Source of the DNA: Corbicula japonica
Lineage: Eukaryota > Mollusca > Bivalvia > Venerida > Cyrenidae
Reading direction: 5' to 3'
Length of the DNA stretch: 64,000 nucleotides
Assembly (NCBI GenBank): GCA_038501625.1
Contig: JAZAYU010000010.1
Coordinates: forward strand, 9,569,380 to 9,633,379
Shown here: positions 39,401-54,400 of the stretch, in pieces
Numbering within the stretch: position 1 is the stretch's first letter
How the letters are laid out: every line of letters begins with the position of its first letter
Program-made: the position numbers and the translations under genes
The notes under the pieces: generated by a model
Database searches by the model: none
Told to the model about the DNA's origin: nothing
What the model saw: only the letters and a program-made list of their open reading frames with translations

Positions 39401-42400
39401 CTGGTCTCCGCATTTAGTTTTATGATCTTGGGCCCTGAATAAGATGTGAACTGCAATACTTACAGTCACACTGGGTTAAGTTGACAGCTCCACTGGCCAG
39501 AGTAGTAGTTGATCCATCCGGACATCGTAAACACTGTTCTGCCTTGTCGTTGGGCTGGTATGTCCCCTTTGGACATGGTACACACCTAGTACCGTCCCAT
39601 CGAGTACCCTTCACACAATTATCTATCAACAAATGAAGAAAACAATTCAACTTCAGGGCATTAACAGCTACAAGTAAATGACACTTTATTACACAGCAAA
39701 CAGTACTGTAAAAAACAGTAAAACTTTTCTAAATAGTTTCTTTTTTAAAGGTTTTTGTAAACCCAAATTTCACCAAACAGAAAAAAAGTTTTACACTGTC
39801 CATCAAATTAATATTTCTTAATCTTTGTTTCCTTAACTTTAAAATCTAACATTTATGTGAAATTAATCTACAGCTGAACTTTGAAATGATCTAATCAACA
39901 GCTAACTGCATATTCCATCAAAAAAGACAGAAACTGGCAACTTACTGTATATTTCATCAAAAAAGACAGAAACTGGCAACTTACTGCATACTTCATCTGA
40001 GCCGTCGGCACAGTCTCGCGTATTATCACAACGTTTTGTCTCATCTATACATCCAGCACCATTAGCACATGGCCACTGTGTTCCTGAACATTCTATTAAA
40101 ACACAACAACAACATATGGATAAATCACTACTGCTACTAAGGTCTAAAATGTATGAACACATTTTGAAAATAGTGCCAAACTGCAACAAAATAAACCTGC
40201 CTGAGAAAGGACATTACTTATGTGGTTAAGTTTTCATAAGGGTGAATAATAAAAGTAGATAAAAAATAATTCTCACTTTCTGCCATCATTCACAATTATC
40301 GTGATATTCTTTGCCGTCTGATCTGGATCGAAACTGTTCACATTTTGATTCCTTAGGTTATCTGACCAAAATGTGACCAGTGCAGATCCTGCTCAGATGG
40401 CATGGATGTGCTGGCTGATCTGGTTTTACATTGGTCACAAATGGGTAAAAAGACGTATATATGGAGTGATGGGTCAAGTTTTCATAAGGATGAATAATAA
40501 AAGTAGATAAAAAATAATTCTCACTTTCTGCCACCATTCACAATTATCATGATATTCATTGAGTAGTTGGCTCTGGCTCTCCATTTTATCCCTTTGCTCC
40601 ATAGATACACCTTTATTGCATGGGCGAACAGTTAAAATCCAGTCAGCCGGCACATCAATACACCAACGTGCCGGCTGATCTGGATCTATATTGTTCACAC
40701 ACACGTAAAAATTTGCATATATGGAGGAAAGGGTTACGCAGCTTTTGATATCTGTAAGGTTTTACACTACAGGGGTGATCCAGGAATTAATGCTATAGGG
40801 GATGCACTTCAGGGGTGCAACTTAGAATGTAAGTCCCAACGAACAAACCTGAATATTACATCATTTAAATGAGTTAATGATGTTTTCATGATGTTTTCAA
40901 AGGAACACGTCTTCTGAATTATAAAATGCTGCATTCTGGTTTACTGCATTCATTTTCCTTCTTTGGTTATGACATTAAAATTATCAAGAACAATTTTAGA
41001 GGGGTCATGTGCCATCTTAATCTGCTAGTGCACTTAGCATAGTAACTTCATGAGTTTAAGATAAATTGCATACTCTATTTCAGACAACCTATTCTCAGAC
41101 AACCTATTCTAAGACCATCACCTACTTACCACGACATTCACTAAGAGTAACTGCCCCTGGTCCACTGGTTGTTGTAGGCCGGGGAGTCATTGGACAGTCC
41201 AAACATTTCTGGCTGGCTGAAGCCGTTCTGTAAGTCCCCTTCACACACAGGGCACAATCTCCAGTCGGCGTCCTCTCAGAACCATCTCCGCATGGAGCTG
41301 GAGGAAACACGACATAAACATGATAAATATTATGTGTAATTGATCAAATGCCAAGTGTCAATCAAAAGCGTCACTCAAATATTCAAACAGCCAATCATAA
41401 GTGAATTTCACTCTGACAAACTGAAAGGAGAGGAACAAAAAGTGTGTTGAACTTTTGATCTGAAGATTGTAGATTCAAATCCTTCATAAATGAGATTTGT
41501 TTGACTAAAACTATCCACACACAGCAAGAGTTAGTCATAAAGATTCATTAACCTTTTAGTCCATATAATTTTATACAGGTTTAACACATGAATTCTACAA
41601 ACAGTGTTGATCGAGATCAAGGTCAGCTGGAACATCTGTGCAGTCTGATCTGGATCTACACCTTGCTTCATCATGGTCAGATACAACCTAATGAATCCAA
41701 GAGCAACCATTGTTGATTCTTATCAGAAGGTATAGAGGCCAATTGTTTGCCAATGGATAAAATATACTGAACAACAAAAGTTTTGCAACTTTCTCTATGT
41801 TTTTCATGGAAGGGAAATAAAAAAAGACAAATGGTACAAAAACATATGTACAGTTCTAATGCCAGTTCCCTACTAAACGTCAAAAGTTATCTCAAAAAAG
41901 ACACTTACCTAGCCTGGGGCTCAAGCATAGGCATATCAATGGGGTGACACTTCTCACTCATTTGGGAAAAAATCTGCTGATTTGTGAAAAAATTACAGAC
42001 TATATCCAATCATTTTCGTCATTCTTTTTCAATCATTATTGATAAAAGTTTCAATTTGCATAAAGGATATTATGCTGGCACATTAGTTCTTTCATATTAG
42101 GATGGTTTTGTATCACTTGTTAACTTTCGTTGTTTTTAACTGTTAAAAAAAGTTGCAAAACATTTTTTGTTGAGTATACATATCTCATGTGGTAAAGGGT
42201 TAATGTTAACTGAAAGGTCTCAATTCCCATGTTAATGTTAAAACAACCACTTTTTATCAATTCACATACCTATGCAAAGACTTCGAAGTATAAAGTCTCT
42301 GTATCTTGGACCATCGAAATCTTGTTCATAAAACAGCAAGTCTGTCTTTGACACAACGTTGTCAAAACTTGTATCAGTCTGAGCGTCAACTGCATAAACA

Positions 42401-45400
42401 ACAGCAACAATGACGCCTTTGTCTTGGAGTGCGGCTGCTGCTGCCTGAACAGATGGTTCTGTAGTTGGCTTGTTGGTAAATATAATGAGGATTTTTGTTC
42501 TTGCTGGATTGCCAGCCAGAGTTGTGGTCAGCTGATTGATATCATTGGTAAGAAGTCCTGTTCCAGAGTTGATTTGTATTGTTGTTGTTACTTGAGTGTA
42601 TCTGTAAAATAAAATGAGTGTTTTTCATCATGAGTTTACCCCTTACTCCTTGGGATATGGCTGTATTCCCAGTGTATATCCAGATCAGCTGCCAACTTCT
42701 GCATCTACACTTCACTTTTAGCTTAACTAGGTTATTTCTGACCAAAAAGTTTTCAATGTAGATCCAGATCAGATGGCATGGATGTGCCAGCTAATCTTGA
42801 TCTACACTGGTCATACATGTGAAAAAATCTATGGAGTAAAGGGTAAAGGTATTACAGGTTTTCAATTTTTACTGGACCTCTAGCCAGAGTCCTATACAGC
42901 AGATACATGAAGATATCATTTAACCTTTTACCCCATATATACGCCTTTTTAAGCATTGCAACCAGTGTAGATCCAGATCAGCCGGCACATCCATGCTGTC
43001 TGATCAGGATCAACACTGGTCGCATTTTAGTCAAAAATAATCTAACAAATCAAAAAGCGAACAGTGCAGATCATGATCAGATGGCACCGATGTGCCAGTG
43101 GATCTGGATCTACACTGTTCGCCCATAAAATAAAGATGTGTCTATGGAAGAAAGGGTTAACTCTTTACTCCGTTGATATGACCTTCATCCCATGAGTGAC
43201 CAGCCTAGATGCAGATGTCTGACACTAGTCTTCTTTCGATTTATTATGTCATTTCTGAGCATCAAGTGGGCAGTGTAGATCCTGATCAGACTGCACAGAT
43301 GTGCATGATGATCGGGATATACACTAGTCTTTCATCAATATAAAGTGTATGCCGTAGAGGAAAGTGTGGACAAAGCTCAAAACATTACTATGAACAATGA
43401 ATGAAATTACAAGACAAATTTTGAATGTAGGGGGTGAATGGGGGAGTTGGTCTAGGAGGAAAAGATTAAATGCACACGCTATGTGATCTCTGAACATGGA
43501 ATGTAGCTGGGAAAACTCTACTTTTTGTTATTACTTTTTAATTATCTAAGTACATAGATAACACACTATGCAAAGAAATCACAATTCATATACAATTAGA
43601 ACTAGTTTTCTACAATATTTGAGAAGATACAATCTTTATCTATAGTCAATATATAAGTACTTAAAGTTTTTCTTTAATAATATCTAACTTGTTAGTCATA
43701 ATAACTAATATTCATTAATATTAAGGAAGGGCAGAGAGAAAGACAAAAAAGATAGAGAAAAGATTGAAAAGAGAGAGAGAGAGAGATAGAGAGGGAGAGA
43801 GAGAGAGGGAAAACTCTACTGGGTATTTTCCATAGATGTAGAGCTGATTGAGGACAGCCTGATGATGGTAACTATATTGGCAGGGTATACACTTTTGCTA
43901 TATTGGCCTTCAAGAATATAGATTACAGGATATTTCTGATGAGAAAATATGCTGTTTGAGTGGTGTAGACTGAGGTTTGGGAAAAAGAAATGCGTGGGGA
44001 AAAGTCAGTTATAGTCAATTGTGATCCCAACGTCCGATTGGCATTTTTTCAATTTTAGAAACCCTTGTCAAGATGAGTGTTTACTTACGTCCTTAACAAG
44101 GCAGTAAGGAATGACTGCACCTTTGTCTCCACGACAGCATTGTTGCTATAGTGCTTGATATAGAAGATGTCCATGCTCTTGTTACACTGGAACTGGGCTG
44201 AAAAACATTTCAACAATGATGGCAGAAGGTTATAAAACTGAAATTGGAAACCAGTCTCAAATCTCAAGAATCTGATTGGCTGAAATGGCAACTGAGATTT
44301 GAGACTGGTTTCAATTATCCACTTTAAAACATTGGGACATATGCAGACTATGAAGAATCTTATACAAAATAAGTAGAATCAATACAAACTTAACCTTTTA
44401 CTTTATAATATACTGGTTTTATCTCAGATGTGTGAATACTGTAAATCCAGATCATCTAACACATCTGTGCCATCTAATCAGGATCTACACTGCAAACTTT
44501 TTGGTCAGAAATAACCTTGATAAAACAGTGTAGATAATGAACACATGGCACAACTGATATGGATCTATACTGTTCACCCATGGATATAGAGGATATTTGT
44601 TTTTTACCAGTGTAAGATAGAAATATATTTCACCGAGTGAGCTCCGGCGAAGCCACGAGTGAAAATACATAATTCCAGAGTGAAATATATTTCTATCTCC
44701 CACTGGTAAAAACAAATTTTCTTTTTATTTTATGCTTAAGTGCAAAATTTGAGTGAATTTAACAGAAAAAGTACAAGAAATGGCGCCAAAATTGCTTGTT
44801 TATGACGTGACGTCATGACGTCAAACATACAAATTTTATCCCGTTTTCTAAACATTCTCATTTGTTATGTTATGTGCGTTTGGGTACCAACATGAAAAAA
44901 TCAGTGAAAATAAAAATAATATTCCACTGTTTGAAAACAGTGAAATACCAATTTTATTTCACTGGAAAAATTCTATAATTCACTGAAAAGCATAAAATAA
45001 AAAAGCTATATACCATAGAGTAAAGGTTTAAAACATTGTTTTCAAAACAATTGAGAACATGAATTCATGCAACTATAGATGAGGGACGGATGTACAGATG
45101 AATGCAACTCTATATGCCTCCCACTTTGTGGGGTCATAAAAAATTTGTACAGATAAAGGAAATAATTGACCTACTTGCTGTACAGATGGTAGGCAGTATG
45201 TTGTATGACACCAATGAATAGAAACTGGTGAAGGTTTTTACAGCGGATTCGTCTGTTGCGATACTCTGTAGTTCTTTCAGGTAGAAGTTATTGCCCACAC
45301 CAATACTTGTAATATGAATAAAGTTCTTCTTTGCTTCTGTTGCTGCGTTAGACGTTGCTGCTGTATTATCTGATTGTCCGTCTGTTATAACAACAATGTT

Positions 45401-48400
45401 CCAATAGACATTGGGTCGACCTTGAGTACGGAACATTGTTGTCGCAACTCTAAAAGCTTCGGCAGTGTTGGTACCCGGCTGATTACTGTGAATTAGGAAC
45501 CGGGCCATTTCCCTAGCTGTGTCCCGGTCTACCGAGTCTACAAGGTCTAACCTTGGACTATTTGGCACAATGTCGGCAAATTGTATGAGTCCAATTCTGG
45601 TAAATGCTGGACCTACTTTGAACCTATGATTAAAATTTACAATAAAATTTAAAAGTCAAAGTAAATCCAGATCAGCAAGCAAGAACAGTTAAACAAATTC
45701 ATTTAATACATTTCTGTCAAACACCCCTATACAGAATAAATGTTATGCTCAAATTAATTAAAAGGAGAATCCATTACAATAAATTAACAATAAAATCAGG
45801 GATGGATTCAGAGGGGGGTTCAATGGGATTGCACAAACCCCATTTTCTGGGTAGTAGTATTTAATTTTCACAAGGATTTTGTTGAGAAAACTAAGACTCC
45901 CCCAACATCAAAGGGTGAAAAGGTCAGGGTTCGAACTACAGAATAACCATATTCATCATCAAATGTGGCATGTTACATGCAAAGGTGTCTTCAGGAAATT
46001 GATGTTATTGCTTGAAATGCCGTCAAAAAGTTGGCAAAATGACTGCTTTTAATGCAATGTAAAAATAACATTATGTTGTCAAAATGTGTAATAAAATCAC
46101 TTTTTAGTTAATAGAAAATTAAAGATAAGTGTTAGTTCTTTACAAAAATAGTAACAACTAAAATGTTGAAAAAGTGACTGAAGGCACATTTTCCCTTGCT
46201 GTGCCCAAAATTATTTTTGATTTGCTGACCTGTTAATGGAGTTATCCAGGAACAACTTGATGAGAGTAAATTCCATGTTTGTGAGGCTGATCGAAGCGTC
46301 TACCAGAAATATAATGTCCATTGGCACACCACAAGTGTCTGAAATAAATAAGTAAGTAGTGTTTGAAGATTATAATATGTTTATGTAATATGATAACCAT
46401 ATTCACTGGACATAAGCAACAAAATTTGTAATTCTGTTGATGGCTCCTCAAAAAATACATTAACTGTCACACAAAATCTAGCTGTTACTCAACTTAAGAT
46501 AAAACATTTACATAATATTCAAAGATTTCTTTTTAATACTGAACTTCACTAACAACTAGAACTTTAGCTTCAATTTAAAAGATTCGAGATTTTATTCAAA
46601 CACTTGTTACATTAACACATGTTCATAAGGAAAAACACTTTGTACATATTTAACAGTTGACCCTTAAATAATATTTTTAAGTGTAGACATTAGACTTGAA
46701 TGCCAGAAATAATCTTTTGCCATGAAAGTATGAAGACTAGAGCCCCAAGATCATAAAACTGAAACTGGAGACCAGTCTCAAATCTCAACCAGATTGTTGA
46801 CTGAAATGAAGACAAGTCTCTATTTCAGCCAATCAGCTGCTCGAGATTGGAGACTGGTCTCCAATCTCAAGTTTTATCATCTTGGGCCCAGTTCAGGTTA
46901 CAATGCACTACAGCCTCATTATCCATACAGGTAGGTCATTTGTCAGTGCTGAGCACTTATGTACTTTTATTTGTGTAAAATGTAAGCATACCTAAGCAGA
47001 GATCTTCAGAGTTAGCCCCTGTTGTAGATGTGAACAGGTTAATCGGGCAGGCGATACAATCTGTCTGAGCTGGCTGGGACTGGTACGTATCTTTCTCACA
47101 GGGGAGACAATTCTGGTTGTCCAGTGTTCTTTTCTGTCCAGCCGGACAGTTCTCTGTAAAACCATGGCAATGTAAATTAGGGCTTTTTCAAGGCTTTAGA
47201 GGAAAAAGGCCCCTGTCTAAATTGGGAAATTTTTACACGGTATAGACCGATTTTTACACTGGTATCACACATAAATTCAAGGAATGTAGGTTTCATAGAT
47301 TACTTATCAAAATTAAACAAAGCATTTTGTAATTTTATAATTCTCTCAATTATATGGATTCTTGTTTTTTTTTGTTTCTCTTTTACAGGCAAAAGGTATT
47401 TCAGCTGAAATGGGATTTTTTTCTTGAAATTTGAAAAATCATCTCATTTGGCATTGGAAATGGGGCACAAGGTCTGCACATTACACTGGTACTACATGGG
47501 ATAGATGCAGTATGCATGTATTAAAATGTTTCAACTACTGTCTAACATATTGTTCTAAACCACAAAGATCACAGTAGGTTACTTACTGACACACTGACTA
47601 AGCAATGTGGAGCCAGTGGCAACAGTAACAAACCCAGATGGACAAGGGGTGCAGGAGCTCTGAAAGCTAAGGGGCTGGTACGTGTTCAAGGGGCAAAGTT
47701 CACAGGTATCAAAAGTTGTTGTGTATGTGCCTGGGCCACAGTTGGCTGAAAAATATAAGCACAAATAAAGTTAATGTTTAAAGTAAGACTTGTTTAATTA
47801 TCATTAAATTAGCTAAATTAACCCTTTCCTCCATATTCATACCTTTATGACATGGGCGAACAGTGTAGATCCAGTTCAGCCAGAACATCCGTGCCATCTG
47901 ATCAGGATCTGCACTGTTCGCTATGTGCTGGCTGATCTGGATCTACACTGGTCGCACATGCGTAAAAATGCGTATATATATATGGAGCATATGTTTAAAG
48001 CTCAGAGCTAATGTGGTGCATGGTTCACAAAGACAATTTTTGCATAATATAACAATAAACTGCATGGATAGAGCTTATATCTCATGTGTGACAATGTACA
48101 TCATATGTCTTGATCAATCTGCACATCTGGGCTGTCTTATCAGGATCTATACTGTTGGCTTATGGATTTATTTAATTATTGTTTCTAACCAAGAAGCATA
48201 CAGTTTATATCCAGATCATATGGCACAGATGATTTGAATTGATCTAGATTGGTCTCACGTGAGAAATAAGCCATTAATAATACAACATAAATATTTTAGC
48301 TCGGATCAAACTTGTGTTGTCTGCTCCCATGGAAAAAATTTGTATCATTTGGTGTCTACAAGCAAGGTTTGAAATGTCAAATCTTTCAGCTTTTATCAAG

Positions 48401-51400
48401 CTTTAACAGGCAACTGCAATAGCTAAGGAAATAATCTGCAATGGTTTTGAAACTTAAATTGACTTTAATATTGAAGTAACTCAATAAAAGACACAAGGCA
48501 CATTTAACAATATAATTATGCTTTGGAAAAGTGAAATTATTGTACTAGAACTTTTTATATGTACTGTTATAATTTACAGTTCAATAGTAAACAAACAAAA
48601 CTGTAGCAAAGTTTTTATTTAAAAGGCTGAAACCTTTTTAATGGCATTAAAGAAGCATAGAAAGAGAAGAGGGTAGGCTAACATAACAGCTACTTACGAA
48701 TGCAGTTAGCAGCTAGTGTTGATCCCAGATTCTGTGTAGTTTTCCCTGCTGGACAAGTAGTACACTGACGAGAATCTGTTCGTACTCGGTATGTGCCGAT
48801 GGGACACAGTTCACATTTACCATCCGTTCTCCGCTGTTCTCCATCAGGACATGGAACTGGAAAACATAAATCTCTAGATCAACTGGTACATCTTTATTCA
48901 TTAAAAAAAACACACTATATTTGCTGGAATACATATGTTGCGTCATTATTTTCAGCTACATTTTACTTAAAAAAATTTTCTTGCAGGGTCATTGTGAAAA
49001 TTTTTTTATAACTTTGTTTTTTATTACCTCCCCTTATAAAGTGGCAGTTATTTATTAACTGAATAAACAAGCTGCAACAGTCTTTTTTAAATTATCTTAT
49101 TAACTCTACCTTCTTGAAATTGTCATATTTGACAAAATTGTCGAAGATTTTAACACTATTGTCAAGTGACCTTATTTAGAAGAGAGGGTAAATCAACATG
49201 ATAACTACACTTATCTGCAACAGGTTTTTTTATGTTTTTGGATAGTTTCTAGTATAATGATGTTTGACTGAGTTCCAGAATGAAAAATTCCCTAACAAGG
49301 TGGACAGATTTATCTTATTTAAGTCAAGGCCAAGAATATCTATACATACCTATACACATCTTCCTCTCTATATACCTATACCAAGGCATGTCGTCGAACT
49401 TCTCCACCTTGAACAAGTACTCCGGACTGGAAACCTTGGTAACAAAGATAGTACTGTCCAGGGCTGAATTACCATTAATTATCCCTACAATTCCGCCTTT
49501 TGCTCGTAACTGGGTATCAATGCTCGTCGATACCGCAAGGTTCGCAAGGTCAGTTTTTGTCACAAAGAGGAATATTCTTGTATTTTGAGGGTTGGTTGCC
49601 AAGTTTTGACTTACGATCTTAGTGTTCAGATCTGTCATGCTGGTGTAGGGAACTCTTGTGATCGCCCCAGAACCATAACTGAAACAGAACATTTATTTCT
49701 ATTGACTTGCTCAGTAAACTCAGTAAAATTAAGGCAGAGATCAGGAAGCACTTCTATTAAGTCTGAAAACAGTCTTTTGTGCTCGCTATTTAGAACTAAA
49801 CTCCCTACACAAAATCTCAAAATGCTTATTATCTTGTCTGTGTCCAATGTATGGCCCAGTCCCCATAGTCTTATGTAGCATTGGTATCAACATTCTGATT
49901 TTGGTCTACTCTGCTAATCAGAAAATGCATTTCTCTAAAACATTCAACAATGAATAAACTTGGTCAAATTCAAATAAAGGCTATACAGATTTCATTAGGT
50001 TATTTATGACCAAAATGTGACTAGCGCAGATCCTGATCAGATGGCATGGATGTGCCGGCTGATCTGGACCTACACTGGAAATGTGTATATATGGAGGAAA
50101 GGGATAAAAAGCTGGTTAACACTTTACTTCAAGAAGGGCCATATCCTTTTTTTCACAAGCTTAGATCAAGATCAGCCTGGACATATTTCCATTCTGACCA
50201 GGATCTACACAAATGCTTATAGAATCACTGGGATAGTTCAAACCAAACAGAAACAGTGTTGACCTTGATCAGACTGAAATTATGAGCAGGCTGATCTGGA
50301 TCTACACTAATTGCACATGGGGTAAAAAGTTAAGAGTTAAACTTTATCAGAAACATACCTAACAGCCATTTTTGTGGCAAAATTATTGACTCTTGCCCTG
50401 AAAGCTGTATCCGCTGCAGACGTTGGTGTGTTGTCTTCAAAAATAACTAAATCTACTTTCTTATCACAACTGAAGGTATCTGCAAAGAGAAATTAAAGTG
50501 AATTCTCGCTGAACTAGTTTAATCACTAGTCCACAGAGGCCAATTGCAATAAATCTTAACTAATATACAGTTATTGAGAAATGGTATCCTTCTCTTCATA
50601 TATACTCATTTTAATGCAAGTGCAACCAGTGTAAATCCAGAACAGCCAGCACATCTGTGTCATCTGATCTGGATCTGCACTGGTCACATCTTGGATAGAA
50701 ATAACCTAATGAATCTAAAAGTGAACAGTGCAATTCCTGATCAGATGGCATAAGTGTGATGGCTGATCTGGATCTACACTGTTCACCCACCCAATAAAGG
50801 TGCATCTATTGAGTAAAGGGTTACAAAAACTTAAAATCCTCTACCTAACTCAAAGCAGAAAAACACAAGTAAATACTATCAATTTTGATCCATTCCAAAC
50901 AATGATATGCATATGATGGTAAACATGGAACCTTCAATGCAGAATTTCAGAAAGCCAGTGGGTTAAGAGTCAAACAATATAGTATTGGCAAAGTGAAACA
51001 AACCTTCACAAACAATCTTTGTAAAATTGGTCAGCTGCGCGAGCTTCATGAAGCTGTCCAGGTACGTCACAGATGCTGCATCGCTTGCGATCCTGTACAG
51101 CTCATCCATGTAGACATTGGGCCCGACTCCCAGACTGTACATTCTTATATAGTTCGCCTGGGCCTTCCTTGATTCCTCTGCTGTTCTGTATGAGTTGTCT
51201 GACCGTCCGTCTGTGATGACAACAATTAAGAACGCAACTCCACCTGTCTCACGTCCTTGTGCAAGAAGCATGTTGTTGGCAACATCAATGGCTCTGGCTG
51301 TATTGGTACCTATGAACAGGATATACAAAATATGATGTATTACGTAAGAGGCATCTGTGGCTGAGTGGTTAAGGTTTCCGACTGAGAATCACTTGCCCTT

Positions 51401-54400
51401 CACCGCTGTAAGTTCGAGACCTACCCGGGTCAAAATCTTTATGTGAGGCAGCTAACCAGCTAGGGTTCTACCCAGGTGCCTGCTTTAGCCTGAAAACTGC
51501 CCGGAGGGCCACCTGGGGTCTTCCTACACCATGGAAAGCTGTTATTTCCACACCATAATGTCCTCGTAAAGAGCCGGGAGGGACATAAAACTGGGAAATA
51601 ACAACAAACAACAATGGTTGTATTACGCATACAAGCTCCCCACTTCTAATACCTTTAGCCTACTAGTATCTGCCAGAATAAGTTGTATTTTCAGGTAAAA
51701 AAGGGTTCTGTTTGTAACTTTACCTAATGTTAACTAGTATATTGATTAATATAAGCCCCCTAAACTTTCACAATATCCTGTAAAAGAAAGGTATTCTAAA
51801 GATGTCTGCATACAGAATTCTACACAAATATTTAATTACATAAACTCATATTGTATTCAGTATTATTAAATGACCTCTATTTCACATCCTCCTTAAAAAC
51901 ATACTCTTATATACACAAACATGCAAAAAGCTATCCACACTGCCACTTTTGTTATTCTTTTTGTAACCCTTTCACTATTTCAGCAAATCAGATGCTTGAG
52001 TAGTCCTACCACGGACGTTGTAAAGATTTTTTTTATGTTAAGGATGAAAATCTATACTAACAGACACAGGGTATTGTTCCCATAGGACCCCCTTGTTTGA
52101 GTCATGCAGCGGGACTAATGCTTGAGATTTGAGACTGGTCTCCTGATTAAGTTTTATGATCTTGGACACAGATCTATATCCATAGCCATATCAAATAGAA
52201 TCAAGAGTTACCTGTAATAAGATTGCCCTGATTTAGTTCACTGACGGCAGCTAGGGTCACTGCTTGTGATGTGGACTCCTGCAACTCAAATACCAGTGGA
52301 GCAAGGACGTCCGAGGTATACGGAACCAATCCAACCCTGGTCCTCTGCTGACCAATGTCCATACTGTAAGAAACAGAAAAAAATGAGTATATTTGTTTAG
52401 TTCTGCTTCCTTCTAAATTACACTGTAATACATTATTGACAATTAAACTAGATTGTGTCCTCACTGATGTCCCCTCAGCTACAACAACATTTGTAACAAA
52501 GGGCCACATAACTCAAGTAAAAAAAGAAGCAGGAAAAAATATTTTCTATATGATCATCTAGACATCCTGCTTGATTATCAGTGCAGTATGAAAACAATCC
52601 ACATGATAGTTAATGAGAAAATGAGATTTGGGGGACATATGTACATACGGACAGACAGATGTACGGACAAGTGCAACTCTATATGCCTCCCACTTTGTGG
52701 GGGCATAAAAATCCTTATTATGACCACCCCACAATATGACCGTAATTTCAAAGTCTCCTACAGTTTTGCACTATTTTCCACCCCAAATTTAAGACCACCT
52801 CACTATAATGACCACTTTGTCCAGAGGTGATCTTAATAGCAAATTTAAACAATACATGTAGATAAACATTAGGATGGCTTACATTCATTTATTTGAGGAC
52901 AACAGTTTGAATACCTGTAAGTAAGCAAGTGTTTCGACAAAAGGAATTATTACTTGCTATTTAACCCATTCTTCCATATATATGCATTTTTACGCATGTG
53001 CAACCAGTGTAGATCCAGATCATGATCTGCACTGGTTGCATTTTGGTCAGAAATAACATACCGTAATGAATCAAAAAGCGTACAGTGTAGATCCTGATCA
53101 GATGGCACAGATGTGTGGCTGATCCGGATCTACAATGTTCACCCACGCAATAAAGGTGTATCTATGGAGGAAAGGTTAATATTTGGTTTTGCACTGTTAA
53201 CCTTTTACCCCTATGGAATACATACGTTTATGTCGCATTGGCAACGAGTGTATATCCTGTTCAGTCATTCTGATTAGGATGAATGCAAAACACTTTTTTT
53301 TCAGTAAAAGCCATATGAATCTAAATGTGAACAGTGTAGATCCGGATCTAGATTTACACTTGTTGCACAGACAAAAAGGCTAAGTGGCTGCAACTAATCA
53401 TAACTAAAAATTCTGTGCCCAGGGTTATAAAACTGAGATTGGAAACCAGTCTCAAATGTCAAGCATCTGATTGGCTGAAATGGCGACTGGTCAGATGCTT
53501 GAGATTTAAGACTGGTTTCCATGCTCAGTTTTATAGCCTTGGGCACAGATGTATGTACTAACCTGCTTATTGTGTTATGCAGAAAAGCTTTCATGAGCGA
53601 AAACTCGAACGGTCTGATACTGAGTGACGAGTCTATGACAAACACAACATCCATAGGATATAAACAGTTCCCTGAAATATTCAAAGATTCATTACAACAT
53701 ATTCAATGCATTGTTTGAGTTACAGATCATTGAAATTTAAAACATCTGTGCAAGGTCATGCAATCGGAAAACATGTATTTGGTGATATTCTTTTTACATT
53801 TTTATTGTTACTTTATTTTAAAATAACTTTTTTCCTCATATATTGAAGGTGATTTTATTACACAATTATGACTGTATAATGTTAATTTTGCACAGAAATC
53901 ACTTTTGACGTCATTTCAAGGATCAACGTCAACTGATGTCTGGAGATACTTTTTTGCTAGCCTGCCCCCATATATATTTTATTATCATATACCCTATGAA
54001 TTTAAAGCATTCTGATTGGTCGAGAGCTCCGTACTCACGAGTCCGAAAAAAGTGATAACTACCCCGGGAATTAATGACTACCTTTGCTATCATCATCATC
54101 ATCATCATCATCATCATGCTTTAAATTCATAGGGTATATGATATAACAAGTAAATACTGATGTTGAGGTCGATATGTAGTTTTGCGGACCTGGGTAGTGT
54201 GATATTGACCTCGGACTTCGTCCTCGGTCGATATCACACTACCCAGGTCCGCAAAACTACATATCGACCTCAACATTAGTATTTATTTGTATATTATAAG
54301 ATTTAAAGAGGTCTTTTATTTCAATGTGTCATGTGATTTTGACCTTGCAAAATAATATTGTAATATTCAAATGTTACATGTATCACAGGATGTTGTTCAG

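Noticed and set aside
51345..51420. Functional serine-type tRNA gene
   Set aside because: The A and B boxes fit, but the body is fused to a SINE tail with a target-site duplication and the acceptor stem is not closed.
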